Below are positions 35,797-44,455 of a stretch of 64,000 nt of DNA, in pieces. Below the pieces are notes generated by a model. The model saw only the letters and a list, made by a program, of their open reading frames with translations, had not been told where the DNA came from and searched no databases. Numbering within the stretch: the first letter of the stretch is position 1; every line of letters begins with the position of its first letter. The position numbers were made by a program, and so were the translations under genes. The DNA comes from Gemmatimonadaceae bacterium (lineage in GTDB: Bacteria > Gemmatimonadota > Gemmatimonadetes > Gemmatimonadales > Gemmatimonadaceae): the NCBI GenBank assembly GCA_019186945.1, contig JABAQJ010000001.1, positions 62,001-126,000 on the forward strand. Reading direction: 5' to 3'.

Positions 35797-36408
35797 TCAC
35801 GGCACCCCGATCAGCTGCAATTCCTCGACAACCGATCGGAGTTCGTCAGCGAGTGGGGCCGAGAACCCCACATCGCGTAACCGGCGCTGCACACGCCGAT
35901 ACCAGTCGAGCGTGGCGTCCCGGCCGGGCCCTGTTCGTTGCCAGACGGTGTCCGGATCCACGGTGCGCCGCAAGTCGGCCAGCAGGGACGCGGCGGCATG
36001 CAGCATGGTAGCCGCAAATGTCCAGCGGGCTGCGTCCGATGCCGCGCCCAGCCGATCCAGCGTGTCGGATCGGCGTTCGTCGGCGGACAGCTCGATGCCG
36101 TCGTCGTCAGCGCGCCGCGGAACGACTGCCACCAGGGTAGCCAGCGTCTCGTGCCCGAACTTCTCGCCGATACGTTCGTCCAGCACCTCCGAGGTTGTCC
36201 CTGCCCGCACAAGATCCTCCACAACGTCATACAGCACGCCAGCCACGACAACATCGTCCGAGCATCCATATCGCGTCAGGATGATGGCGACGTTCGCCGG
36301 CTGCGTCAGGTACGGCGGCCGGGTTCCGCGCCGAACCTGTTGGTCGTGATGCTTCGCAGCAAACGCAAGAGCGTGGTTGATGCGATCAGAGTACCCCAAA
36401 GTTGACAT
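35797..36408 (-). CDS. Degenerate RelA/SpoT-type HD-domain protein
   Basis: 203 residues resembling the N-terminal hydrolase domain of SpoT/Rel (HD_4): FAAKHHDQQVRRGTRPPYLTQPANVAIIL matches the segment usually reading PYixHPl.VA, and VVAGVLYDVVEDL matches aa.LHDvvEDt. Both metal ligands are changed: H to Q in the first motif and H to Y in the HD motif. Hydrolysis of (p)ppGpp is therefore not expected. It may still bind nucleotides or act as a regulator. No synthetase domain follows. Convergent with ispG. Confidence 0.75.
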   Translation of the reverse strand: MSTLGYSDRINHALAFAAKHHDQQVRRGTRPPYLTQPANVAIILTRYGCSDDVVVAGVLYDVVEDLVRAGTTSEVLDERIGEKFGHETLATLVAVVPRRADDDGIELSADERRSDTLDRLGAASDAARWTFAATMLHAAASLLADLRRTVDPDTVWQRTGPGRDATLDWYRRVQRRLRDVGFSAPLADELRSVVEELQLIGVP

Positions 36409-36494
36409 TCGCTGTGGCGATGGGCGTTGCTCGTCGACGACGGCGGGCGGATAACATAGTGCTGGCCGACGCGGCCCGTCACCAGCTGGCTCCG

Positions 36495-36992
36495 TCAGGA
36501 CGCGGGTACCTGCGAAAACCAGCGAACGATCTCTTCGAGGCCGGTCTTGTCGATTTCGTCGAACGCGGCACGTCTTGCTGAGTCCACATCCAGCACCGCT
36601 ATCAGTTCTCCAGCTGCGTTGAATACCGGTACGACGATTTCCGAACGCGACCTTGCATCACAACTGATGTGTCCGGGAAAGCGATCGACGTCCTCAACTA
36701 TCACGGTACGTCGCTCCCTCGCGGCCGTCCCGCACACGCCTTTGCCGAAGGCGATTTCCAGACAGCCCAGCGATCCCTGGTACGGACCCACACGAAGTAG
36801 TCGATCCCGTTCGACAACGCGATAGAACCCTACCCACAAGTGCCCGAACGCGCTCGCGACAAGGCAGCTGATGGTCGCCATCCCCGTCACGTCGTCGCTG
36901 ATTCCTGCGAGCACCTGTTGGATCTCGCGACACAATACTCCGTAGGCTTCGGACTTCGGCAGGTGCCGCAGGTCGAGCGCGGCTTCAGCCAT
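36495..36992 (-). CDS. msrC: Free methionine-(R)-sulfoxide reductase (GAF domain)
   Basis: The ATG at 36992 has the very strong ribosome site GGAGGAGG just upstream and yields 165 residues. The GAF fold carries three cysteines at 77, 87 and 111 with exactly the spacing of the E. coli fRMsr active site (84, 94, 118), in GCLEIAFGKGVCGTA and GHISCDA. The conserved RSRSEIVVPVF follows. It reduces free Met-R-O, a repair and antioxidant role in the cytoplasm, with thioredoxin as usual donor. Confidence 0.9.
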   Translation of the reverse strand: MAEAALDLRHLPKSEAYGVLCREIQQVLAGISDDVTGMATISCLVASAFGHLWVGFYRVVERDRLLRVGPYQGSLGCLEIAFGKGVCGTAARERRTVIVEDVDRFPGHISCDARSRSEIVVPVFNAAGELIAVLDVDSARRAAFDEIDKTGLEEIVRWFSQVPAS

Positions 36993-37098
36993 GGCCTCCT
37001 CCTGCCGCGGCGGACGAAGAAATCCCGCTGGTACGGAAACACGTTCCCATGGTGCCCAGCGCGGCCCGAATGATAACATCGGTGCCGCATCGTGCGGC

Positions 37099-38811
37099 TC
37101 ACGCGACCTGCGAATGTCGATGGGTACTCGCACCCGGTGGAACGGTGCCATCGTCAACGTTTCGGTTAGTCGTCGGCTTCTTCCTCTCCCAGAGAGCGAC
37201 ACACAGGATCTGCGAGCCACCCAGTCGCAATCGCTCCGCGGAGCGCACGAGTGTTGAGACCTTCGTGCTCGTGCGCCTTGCACAGATCACCGCATCTTCA
37301 CCAGACAGAACTCTTCCAGCAAGCTCAAGCGGAGCATTCACCACGGTCATGTCGTAGCGACGTGACGCGCGCTGGATTTCTGCCCTGAGCGCCTCACCCT
37401 CCGACGGTCCAACGGCTCGTGGGCGAATCCCCGCTGGAATGCAGTCCATGCTGTTTCCACGGCCAACTGTCACGGCGATGACGGCCTCCGACCACTGGCG
37501 GCGGTTCCCAAGGATGTCGACCATCCCCGCCACCGCGCGTCTGATCGACAGGGCCCTTGCCACTGGGTTACTCAAGAAGTCGATATCCAGCAACAACACC
37601 GAGCGTGCCTCGTTTGCCAACACTGCCGCCAGGTTCGCCGCAACGGTTCCGGCCACGACCGGCTCATCGCCAACAACGACGACCCGTGAGCGGGGCGGCA
37701 CGTGTGCGGACGCGTGCCACGCGAGCAATCGGTATGCGTCCTGCTCCGGGTCAAGCGACGACGGACGCTCACGATCCGCCCTCCGTCGTACATGTGACTG
37801 TGAAATCGTACGCCCCACCACACCCAGTGCGTGGGCGTCTGCCGCCAGTTCCGCTTCGCCAAGATCCGCAATTCGAGGCGACCGCGCCTCTCTGACGAGC
37901 AGAAGTCCGAACGCGAGAACCAAAGCAAGAACGACGCTCCCGATCAGGATCGCCGACACCGGAGCGATTCGATTCGCAGCCCTCTCCGCTGATGCCAACG
38001 ACCTCGCGGTCTCGTTCAGACGTCGTGCCTGTGCGGTCGCCCGAACCACCTCAGCCAACAAGGCCCTGGCGGTGTCACGCGCGAGGGCGAGAGCGATCGT
38101 GTCCGGGAGCTCTATCATCGTGTCTCGCGACGTTGCACGCGAACGAGAAGCGGCCAGTTGTGCCCGCCTCAGGCCGGCACGCGCTTCGTTCGCCGCAGCA
38201 ACGATCTCGCGTCCAAGGACGTTGGCCCTGGTTGTCAAGGCCACGAAGACCGGATCGACGGCTGCGCCAGTACCGAACTCGTCACGTTCCCGATCGACAT
38301 CGGAGAGCGAGTCGAGCAGTGCGCCAATACGCGGGTTACCCCGCAATGCCGGCGATTCAGCGATCGCACGATAGGACTCCAGAAGCGGAGCGTTCGCCGC
38401 GCGCGCAATCAGCGCGTCCAGCGCGACCACCAATCGACCGAGCGAATCGGCTCCGTGTGACGTCTCCCTATCCCGACTCCCGCGTTCCTCAGCTTCGGCG
38501 TCACGCCGACGCTGGCGCTGAAGAGCAAGCATCGAGTCGGCTGCCGCCAGATCCAACCGCGCCCGCGTCTCAGCACGCAGAAGCGAGATGGTGTCGTCTA
38601 CCTGCTCCGCGGCGTGAGTGTGCGCGAGCATCTTGCGGGCCCCCGCTGGAATCACGAGGAATGCTGTCGCCAGCCCAAGAAAGACTGGCGCCAGCAGCGC
38701 CGCCAGCTGACCCTTCCGCGCCAGGACATTTCTCGCCCGGGCGCCCCACCACCTGGACCGAGACGCACGGAGCCGACGTGTGAGTGTTGGCGATCGCGTC
38801 GAGAGTTGCAT
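37099..38811 (-). CDS. Wzc/GumC-like chain-length protein with a dead ATPase domain
   Basis: 570 residues with the layout of a polysaccharide co-polymerase: an N-terminal membrane helix (AALLAPVFLGLATAFLVIP), about 250 residues of Ala/Arg-rich coiled coil, a second helix (AILIGSVVLALVLAFGLLLV), then a MinD/BY-kinase-like alpha/beta domain. In that domain the Walker A position reads VVGDEPVVAGTVAANL, with no GKT/GKS, while the Walker B-like strand SVLLLDIDF is kept. The C terminus has no tyrosine cluster. It may act as a structural partner of another ATPase. No glycan genes are adjacent. Confidence 0.7.
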   Translation of the reverse strand: MQLSTRSPTLTRRLRASRSRWWGARARNVLARKGQLAALLAPVFLGLATAFLVIPAGARKMLAHTHAAEQVDDTISLLRAETRARLDLAAADSMLALQRQRRRDAEAEERGSRDRETSHGADSLGRLVVALDALIARAANAPLLESYRAIAESPALRGNPRIGALLDSLSDVDRERDEFGTGAAVDPVFVALTTRANVLGREIVAAANEARAGLRRAQLAASRSRATSRDTMIELPDTIALALARDTARALLAEVVRATAQARRLNETARSLASAERAANRIAPVSAILIGSVVLALVLAFGLLLVREARSPRIADLGEAELAADAHALGVVGRTISQSHVRRRADRERPSSLDPEQDAYRLLAWHASAHVPPRSRVVVVGDEPVVAGTVAANLAAVLANEARSVLLLDIDFLSNPVARALSIRRAVAGMVDILGNRRQWSEAVIAVTVGRGNSMDCIPAGIRPRAVGPSEGEALRAEIQRASRRYDMTVVNAPLELAGRVLSGEDAVICARRTSTKVSTLVRSAERLRLGGSQILCVALWERKKPTTNRNVDDGTVPPGASTHRHSQVA

Positions 38812-38895
38812 GCCCCGTCAAACTACTGCGCGCACGACATCCGAGGGCGAGCCTGCCGCGGGCTTTCATGCGCGCGATCAAGGCACAGATATGAC

Positions 38896-38923
38896 AAAGG
38901 GGGCGCCTTCAAGCGCCCCCTTC
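38896..38923 (-). terminator. Terminator of the cupredoxin gene
   Basis: GGGGGCGC (38899-38906) and GCGCCCCC (38913-38920) form an 8-bp stem with a 6-base loop. Read on the minus strand it follows the cupredoxin stop by about 20 bases and runs into TTTGTC. Confidence 0.75.
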
Positions 38924-38940
38924 TGGTCGGGCAATTCGAA

Positions 38941-39441
38941 CTACTGGACCGTGATCACGCCCTTCATGGCCATCGCAAGGTGCGGTGTGCAGTGGTACGG
39001 GTACGTACCGGGCTGGATGTTGCCGAGTGACAGCGTCCACGTCTCGTTCGGATTCATCATCATCGGTGAAGAGCCATCGATCGAGTTCGGCATGTTGGCA
39101 AACAGCTGGTCCTTCGAACCCGCCGGGAGGGTTGCAGGATCGAAGGCGATATTGTGCGGTCCGCCGGACTCCATGATGAACTTGATGCCATCGCCCGGCT
39201 TCACGGTGATGTTGGCCGGCTCGTACCGATATCCCTGTGCATCGCCTACCATTTTGATTTCGTGCGTAGTCCCGGTGATCGCAACCGGTGCCACTGACCC
39301 AGCGGCTGGCGCCGCTGCCTGTGTTTCGGACGGAGCCGGAGCGGGCGTCGCCGCCGCCGAGTCTGCCGACTTGGGTTCACCGCCACCGCATGCCCCAACG
39401 ACGAACGCACTCGCAATGAGTGCCAGTCCGTAAGAACGCAT
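38941..39441 (-). CDS. Cupredoxin lipoprotein (plastocyanin/azurin-like)
   Basis: 166 residues from the ATG at 39441. A lipobox VGAC sits at the end of the signal sequence, followed by an Ala/Pro/Ser linker. The cupredoxin domain has type 1 copper ligands in the right order: His in GGPHNIAFD, then Cys, His and Met in YHCTPHLAMAMKG. It should be an outer-surface or periplasmic electron carrier. It has its own terminator and is divergent from the HisA-like gene. Confidence 0.92.
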   Translation of the reverse strand: MRSYGLALIASAFVVGACGGGEPKSADSAAATPAPAPSETQAAAPAAGSVAPVAITGTTHEIKMVGDAQGYRYEPANITVKPGDGIKFIMESGGPHNIAFDPATLPAGSKDQLFANMPNSIDGSSPMMMNPNETWTLSLGNIQPGTYPYHCTPHLAMAMKGVITVQ

Positions 39442-39581
39442 TTTCTGAAGGCCTCCCAGAGCCGAACGATACCGCTGTAGGTTGGAGTGTCTGAACGCTA
39501 GTCCCGCGATACTCATCGCAGTCCTTGTGAACTTATTCACAAAGACGCGCAGTGCCAAGGGGATTACTTGACCACAAACTC

Positions 39582-40262
39582 ATGATTGTGATCCCTGTCG
39601 TCGCGGTCGCGCCAGCTCCAGGATCAACACGCTCTTCGCGACACCGTCCACTTGGTCCGGCGGACACGTTGCTGGAACTGAGCAGGCTCGGCTTCTCCCA
39701 TGCACATCTTCGGATCGACGGTACCTGCATCACGGATTTCTGTCAGGAATTCCCGATCAGTCACGGACTTCATCTTCAAGTTGGCGCTGACATTCAGCAG
39801 CCGGACGACGTCGATGCATTCCTGACGGGAGGCGCGGAGTACGTGGTGGTCCAATCGCACGATCGCGACGTGGACCGGTTCTGGGCGTTGATCGAACCCC
39901 ACGATCACGCGGTAATCGCTGCCGTGAGTGTCTGTGAGAAGCGGGTAGTCTGCCGCCAACCGGGCCCGTGTTCCGTGATGCGCCAGCCCGCAGACTGGAT
40001 CGAGGAGTTGGCTCGGCTGGGGATAGCCGGCGTCCTGGTTGACCATTGCGACGACCAGGGTCGCCCAGGACGATGCGATCTGTCTTTCCTGGAAGATCTG
40101 GTCGAAACCGCGAACCTGCCGATCATGGCAGCGGGTGTCTTCGATCGCCTTGGCGATCTGGATGCACTTCAGGACCGCGGTGTGTTCGCGGCACTACTCG
40201 GCGACGGTCTCGACACTCGCGGCATCGATCTCGCGGCGGCGGCAGGAGAGTTTGGCGGCTGA
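39582..40262 (+). CDS. HisA-like TIM-barrel protein without catalytic aspartates
   Basis: 226 residues from the ATG at 39582. The layout follows HisA/HisF: an N-terminal IPVV strand, LLELSRLGFSHAHLRIDG, HGLHLQVGADIQ with GGAEYVVV, and in the second half ELARLGIAGVLVDHCDDQG, LPIMAAGVF and GVFAALLGDGL. The first catalytic Asp (IPAIDLKDG in HisA) is replaced in IPVVAVAPAPG, and the second (strand 5, VSID) reads AAVSVCEK. ProFAR isomerase activity is therefore unlikely. No his genes are nearby. It may be a lineage-specific paralogue that binds a phosphosugar. Confidence 0.7.
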   Translation: MIVIPVVAVAPAPGSTRSSRHRPLGPADTLLELSRLGFSHAHLRIDGTCITDFCQEFPISHGLHLQVGADIQQPDDVDAFLTGGAEYVVVQSHDRDVDRFWALIEPHDHAVIAAVSVCEKRVVCRQPGPCSVMRQPADWIEELARLGIAGVLVDHCDDQGRPGRCDLSFLEDLVETANLPIMAAGVFDRLGDLDALQDRGVFAALLGDGLDTRGIDLAAAAGEFGG

Positions 40263-40673
40263 GGGGCTGGTACTACCAAACGCAACTGAGCAGTCTCCGA
40301 TCCATCGCTGCCCTTGGGTCGCTAACTCCACCAGTACTGGAAGCAGTTCCATCGGATTGACGGCCATGGAGCTGGCGAACGGAGAGCGCCGCTCCCTGGT
40401 GGGCCGGACACGCCCCGGGTCGGCGGAACAGCAGTGTACGTGACACGACCCTTCCATCCTGATGCTTGAAGCCGCCAATCCAGGCTTTGGAACGCGCGGG
40501 GCTATCTGCGGCTGCCCAACGGGCGCCAGCTTCACGAGGCCCTGGAGCGTACGCGGAGGCGTCGACGCCCGCATCGAGGTCTACAATCCAGAAGCAGCAC
40601 CCTTCGGGTACCGCTAGGAGTGGTACACGCAGTCGGCCTGCAGAAACGTTGTTTCGTCCCGCGGAAGAAAGTA
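40263..40673. other. Intergenic region, no gene supported
   Basis: About 410 bases between the HisA-like gene and the M16 genes. Several frames stay open for 50-120 codons because of GC richness, but none has a ribosome site or a recognisable family. No hairpin with a T tract was seen. Confidence 0.5.
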
Positions 40674-42011
40674 CTAGAAGCGCTCCATCTGGCGTGTCGG
40701 AGCTCGCTTGGGATCGCCAATGTAGACGAACCGAAAGTCCTTCATGTACCGCTGCGCGACTCGCCGGACATCCTCTGGGCTGACGGCGCGGAGGTCCTCC
40801 GCGAAGCGGTCCAGAGCGCTGATGCTTCCGTGGAACAGGTAGGCGCGCGCAAGGAAATTCGCCTGTGATGCGTTCGATTCGTTCTCGAGGAAGTACTGTG
40901 TCGAGAATTGTGCGACCAGCCGATCGAGTCCTGCTTCGTCGAGCGTCCCGCCTTTCAGGCCATCGAGCTGCTCGCGCATGAGGTCGATGGTCACGTCGGG
41001 CGCGACCGTGGTGACATACAGGCCGCCAGCGCCAACTGCGCGCTCGATGAACGGAGCGTCAACGGCGTACGTCAGATTGCGGCGCGATCGGATCTCCCCG
41101 AACAGCTGGCCCGACAGTACTGCAGATGCCACCCGTAGCGCGACATAGTCGTTGGAGCTGGCAAGCGGTCCGGCGTATCGGCCCATGATGTAGTTCGTGG
41201 GCAGCGCGCGGTCCACGATCAGCGCCGCGTCCTTCGACCGCGGCAGCGTGTCCGGCAACGTCCAGCGATATGTACCGGCAGGTAGCCGGGCCAGGGTCTT
41301 GCCCACGAGTCGCTGGATGTGCGTCGGTGTCACGTTCCCGACAACCACCAGCAACATTCGCGATGTGACGAACTGTTCGGCGTGATAGCGGCGCAGGTCC
41401 GTCAGTTTCAATCGCGCGATCGACGTCTCGGTCCCTGTCGTGGGAACGGCATACGGGTGGCCGGAAAACGCAAACGAGTCGGCCAGAAACTCCAGGAGCG
41501 CATCCGGTGAGTCCTTGCGCTGGCGCACCGCGCCCAGAAACTGGCTCCGCACGATTTCGAACTCCAGCGAATCGAGGGTTGGTTGCATCACTCGACTCGC
41601 GAAGACGGCCCAGGTGGAGTCCAGTGTGCTCCGCGTGGCCCGGATTCCGAAGTTCGTCCAGTCGGGGTCGGCACTCGTGACGATGGAGGTTCCCAACCTT
41701 GCCATCTGTCGGCGCAAGCGGTCTTTGGGGTACGTTCGCGTTCCCCGTTCGGATGCCTCGAGCAGCAACGGCTCGATGCCGGCGTTATCAGCGGTCATCT
41801 GCCGCGCACCACCCAGCAAGTACAGGTTGGCGACCACGACGTCCGAGGACGGGGAGTACCGATGGATCACCCGGATGCCGCCTGTTTCGTAGGTCGTGGT
41901 AGCGGCGCTATCCGGCGGCGATGCCGCGACGGTCGATTGCGCGCGTGCTGGCCCGGGAATCCCGGAGACGAACAGCACCAGCGCGAGGGCGCGTCCCCAA
42001 CCCCGGTTCAT
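40674..42011 (-). CDS. M16-family peptidase-like protein, inactive subunit
   Basis: 445 residues with signal peptide (MNRGWGRALALVLFVSGIPGPARA). Two M16 domains are visible, but the zinc motif HxxEH is missing: the segment reads AGIEPLLLEASERGT where active enzymes have GLAHLLEHMLFKGT. The C-terminal RSRRNLTYAVD block, which shapes the substrate pocket, is kept. Such proteins pair with an active subunit, as in mitochondrial processing peptidase. Its ATG overlaps the stop of the active M16 gene (ATGA), supporting a heterodimer. Confidence 0.88.
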   Translation of the reverse strand: MNRGWGRALALVLFVSGIPGPARAQSTVAASPPDSAATTTYETGGIRVIHRYSPSSDVVVANLYLLGGARQMTADNAGIEPLLLEASERGTRTYPKDRLRRQMARLGTSIVTSADPDWTNFGIRATRSTLDSTWAVFASRVMQPTLDSLEFEIVRSQFLGAVRQRKDSPDALLEFLADSFAFSGHPYAVPTTGTETSIARLKLTDLRRYHAEQFVTSRMLLVVVGNVTPTHIQRLVGKTLARLPAGTYRWTLPDTLPRSKDAALIVDRALPTNYIMGRYAGPLASSNDYVALRVASAVLSGQLFGEIRSRRNLTYAVDAPFIERAVGAGGLYVTTVAPDVTIDLMREQLDGLKGGTLDEAGLDRLVAQFSTQYFLENESNASQANFLARAYLFHGSISALDRFAEDLRAVSPEDVRRVAQRYMKDFRFVYIGDPKRAPTRQMERF

Positions 42012-43444
42012 GGTGTCACCCTGGCGAGCAAGTCCGCTTCCGTCAGACCCAACTGGCGCCTGACGTCGGCCGGCATTAGTACGCCCACCACGTATGGTTT
42101 GCCGAGTATGTAATCCCGTGCGTATTTCCGCATGTCCTCCTGCGTACGACGTGCCATGCTGTCGATGTACCTCATGTAGTAGTCCAGGCTTGCCACGCTC
42201 CACCAGAAGCCGATCGTGTGCGCGAAGTCCGAGGGACGGTCGAAACCGAACGCGGTGCTTACCGCGCGCTCCGCCTTGGAAGCGTCGAGCTGCTCGCGTG
42301 TGATATAGCCGGGATCGGCGAACTGCTCGATCTCGCGATACAACGCTGAGAGCGCAGCCTTGAATCGATCTGGTGACGTCTGTCCGGATATCGTGATGGG
42401 TCCGGCGTTATTGAGCGTGTAATAGTTCACTCCGACAGAGTGCCACAGGCCGCTGTCGACCAGACGACGCTGGAGCGTCGAACCCGGCTGATTGAGTGCG
42501 TCGGAAAACACGTCGGCTGAGAATGTTGCCTCGGGGTCTGCCCGCACACTCGGCCCCTGCCACCGGATGAACACGGTGATCGCGCCAACGTCCTGCTCCA
42601 CGAACAGCGCGGAGCTTCCCGTCATCGGGGTAATCGGTGGAATCGGATCGGCGATGAAGGGATCGGACCCGCGTTTCCAGTCCCCGAAGACGTGTTCCGC
42701 CAGCTCAAACACACGATCGGCATCCACGTCGCCGGTGACGATCAACGCGGCGTTGTTCGGCACGTAGTACTTGCGCTGAATTTCCCGCATCTTGTCCGGC
42801 GTGACCGTCTGCAGAACCTGACGTTCGCCGATGACGTTCTTGCGGCTCCATTGCCCCGGATACAGTGCCTGCGTCGTGCGCTTGTCGAGCTCGAAGAACG
42901 GACTGGCTTCGTTGCGATCGTACTCGCCCAGTACCACCAGCCGCTCGCGATCCAGTTCCTCGCGAAGGAACTTCGGCTCTCGCAGCGCGCCGGCGATCAA
43001 CCGAAGCCCTCCCTCCAGACTGTCAGACGGCAAGGAGAGGTAGTAGTTGACTCGTTCCTCCTGCGTCGTGCCGTTGAATATCGCGCCCAGTTCTGACGCA
43101 CGGTCGATGAACTCGTCGGGCCGCGACAACTGTGCGTTGGCCTTGAAGAACATGTGCTCGTACATGTGCGCCAGCCCCTCGTAGCCCGGCGGCTGGGTAA
43201 ACGATCCGTTGCGCACATCGATCTCGATGGTCGCGATTGGTACCCCATGGTTCTCTGCAACTATTACCTCCAGTCCGTTGTCCAGAACCTTCTGGCGCAC
43301 GAACTTCTCCAACTCCGCACGTTGTGCCTGCAGGACCGCCGGCAACCATGACAGGAGTAGACCCAGGGCAGCGATGCCGCTGCGTAGCTGGCGCCACCTC
43401 TGAAGGAATGGTTTCTTACGCGAACCATGTCGACAACCGAACAC
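42008..43444 (-). CDS. M16-family zinc peptidase, active subunit
   Basis: Periplasmic insulinase-like peptidase with the inverted zinc motif HMYEH in GLAHMYEHMFFKA and the downstream glutamate in LVVLGEYDRNEA. No ATG is available in the right place. A GTG at 43444 gives 478 residues with a basic n-region and a hydrophobic signal core (SGIAALGLLLSWLPAVLQAQ). That start lies 18 bases inside the divergent murB reading frame, so the 5' ends of the two genes overlap. The open frame upstream of 43444 looks non-coding. Confidence 0.88.
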   Translation of the reverse strand: MFGCRHGSRKKPFLQRWRQLRSGIAALGLLLSWLPAVLQAQRAELEKFVRQKVLDNGLEVIVAENHGVPIATIEIDVRNGSFTQPPGYEGLAHMYEHMFFKANAQLSRPDEFIDRASELGAIFNGTTQEERVNYYLSLPSDSLEGGLRLIAGALREPKFLREELDRERLVVLGEYDRNEASPFFELDKRTTQALYPGQWSRKNVIGERQVLQTVTPDKMREIQRKYYVPNNAALIVTGDVDADRVFELAEHVFGDWKRGSDPFIADPIPPITPMTGSSALFVEQDVGAITVFIRWQGPSVRADPEATFSADVFSDALNQPGSTLQRRLVDSGLWHSVGVNYYTLNNAGPITISGQTSPDRFKAALSALYREIEQFADPGYITREQLDASKAERAVSTAFGFDRPSDFAHTIGFWWSVASLDYYMRYIDSMARRTQEDMRKYARDYILGKPYVVGVLMPADVRRQLGLTEADLLARVTP

Positions 43445-44383
43445 GCGACTCAGTCCTTTGATGTAGAAGCTCGCCGAGTACTTCGCGCGGAAGCTCTGCG
43501 AAAAAATGAGGTGCTGGCCCCGCACACTACATTTCGGATCGGCGGACCAGCGGACTCGATGTACGATGCCACATCGGCTGACGATCTGGCAAACGCAGTT
43601 CTTCTCGCTCGTCGCGTCGGCGTACCGTACTTCGTCCTCGGCCTGGGTGCGAACATCCTGGTCGGCGATCTCGGCTTCCGGGGCGTCGTGATCCGCAACA
43701 TGGCCCGTGCCTTCGACCTTGGTGAGGACGGAATGCTTTGGGCAGAAAGTGGCGCGATCATGGCCGACATCGTTCGCACTACTGTGCGGGCCGGCTTCTC
43801 GGGCCTCCAGCATTACGCCGGCATCCCGAGCACCGTCGGCGGTGCAATCTGGCAGAATCTCCACTTCCTCTCGCCGGCGCCCCAGCGCGAGCGGACCATG
43901 TTCATTGCCGAAGTCGTCGAATCGTGCGACCTGCTCACGAAGGAGGGCAAGCGAATATCAGCGGATGCCACGTACATGGAGTTCGGATACGACACCAGCG
44001 TGCTGCATCGGCGCCGGGATATCGCGCTCGCCGTCACCTTCCGCCTGACGCCAGGCGATCCAGCGACGCTACATCGCATCGTGCAGGAGAACCTTGCCTG
44101 GCGCGGATCTCGGCATCCCTGGCTCGAATATCATCCCAGCGCCGGCAGCGTCTTCAGGAAGATCGAAGGCGTAGGTGCCGGGCGTCTGATCGATCAATGC
44201 GGATTGAAGGGGTTTCGTGTTGGCGACGCGCAGATCTCGCACATCCACGCCAACATCGTCGTGAACCTGGGCAAAGCGACGGCTGCAGATGTGCGAGCTG
44301 TCATCGCCCACGCACAGTCTGCTGTCCGGGAGCGATTCGATCAGAATCTCGTTCCCGAGATCGGTTTCATCGGCGAGTTCTAG
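43427..44383 (+). CDS. murB: UDP-N-acetylmuramate dehydrogenase
   Basis: FAD-dependent reduction of enolpyruvyl-UDP-GlcNAc in peptidoglycan synthesis. The FAD-binding part has TTFRIGGPAD and VLGLGANILVGD; GIPSTVGGAIWQN is the substrate loop; SAGSVFRK carries the catalytic serine and LIDQCGLKGFRVG follows; a C-terminal glutamate is in LVPEIGFIG. At 318 residues it fits type II MurB (Bacillus-like). The ATG at 43427 gives about 35 residues before the FAD motif; a slightly later start is possible and would remove the overlap with the divergent M16 gene. No other mur gene is adjacent. Confidence 0.94.
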   Translation: MSTTEHATQSFDVEARRVLRAEALRKNEVLAPHTTFRIGGPADSMYDATSADDLANAVLLARRVGVPYFVLGLGANILVGDLGFRGVVIRNMARAFDLGEDGMLWAESGAIMADIVRTTVRAGFSGLQHYAGIPSTVGGAIWQNLHFLSPAPQRERTMFIAEVVESCDLLTKEGKRISADATYMEFGYDTSVLHRRRDIALAVTFRLTPGDPATLHRIVQENLAWRGSRHPWLEYHPSAGSVFRKIEGVGAGRLIDQCGLKGFRVGDAQISHIHANIVVNLGKATAADVRAVIAHAQSAVRERFDQNLVPEIGFIGEF

Positions 44384-44455
44384 ACCGCCCAGCATCAGCG
44401 GCGCCGCGAAGCGCCGTCAGCTGCATGCCGTCGTTAGGCACCCCTTCGCCGTGCT

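Noticed and set aside
40440-40620. Possible small gene or remnant upstream of the M16 genes
   Set aside because: All three frames look protein-like because of GC content; no ribosome site, no homology and no single open frame that stands out.
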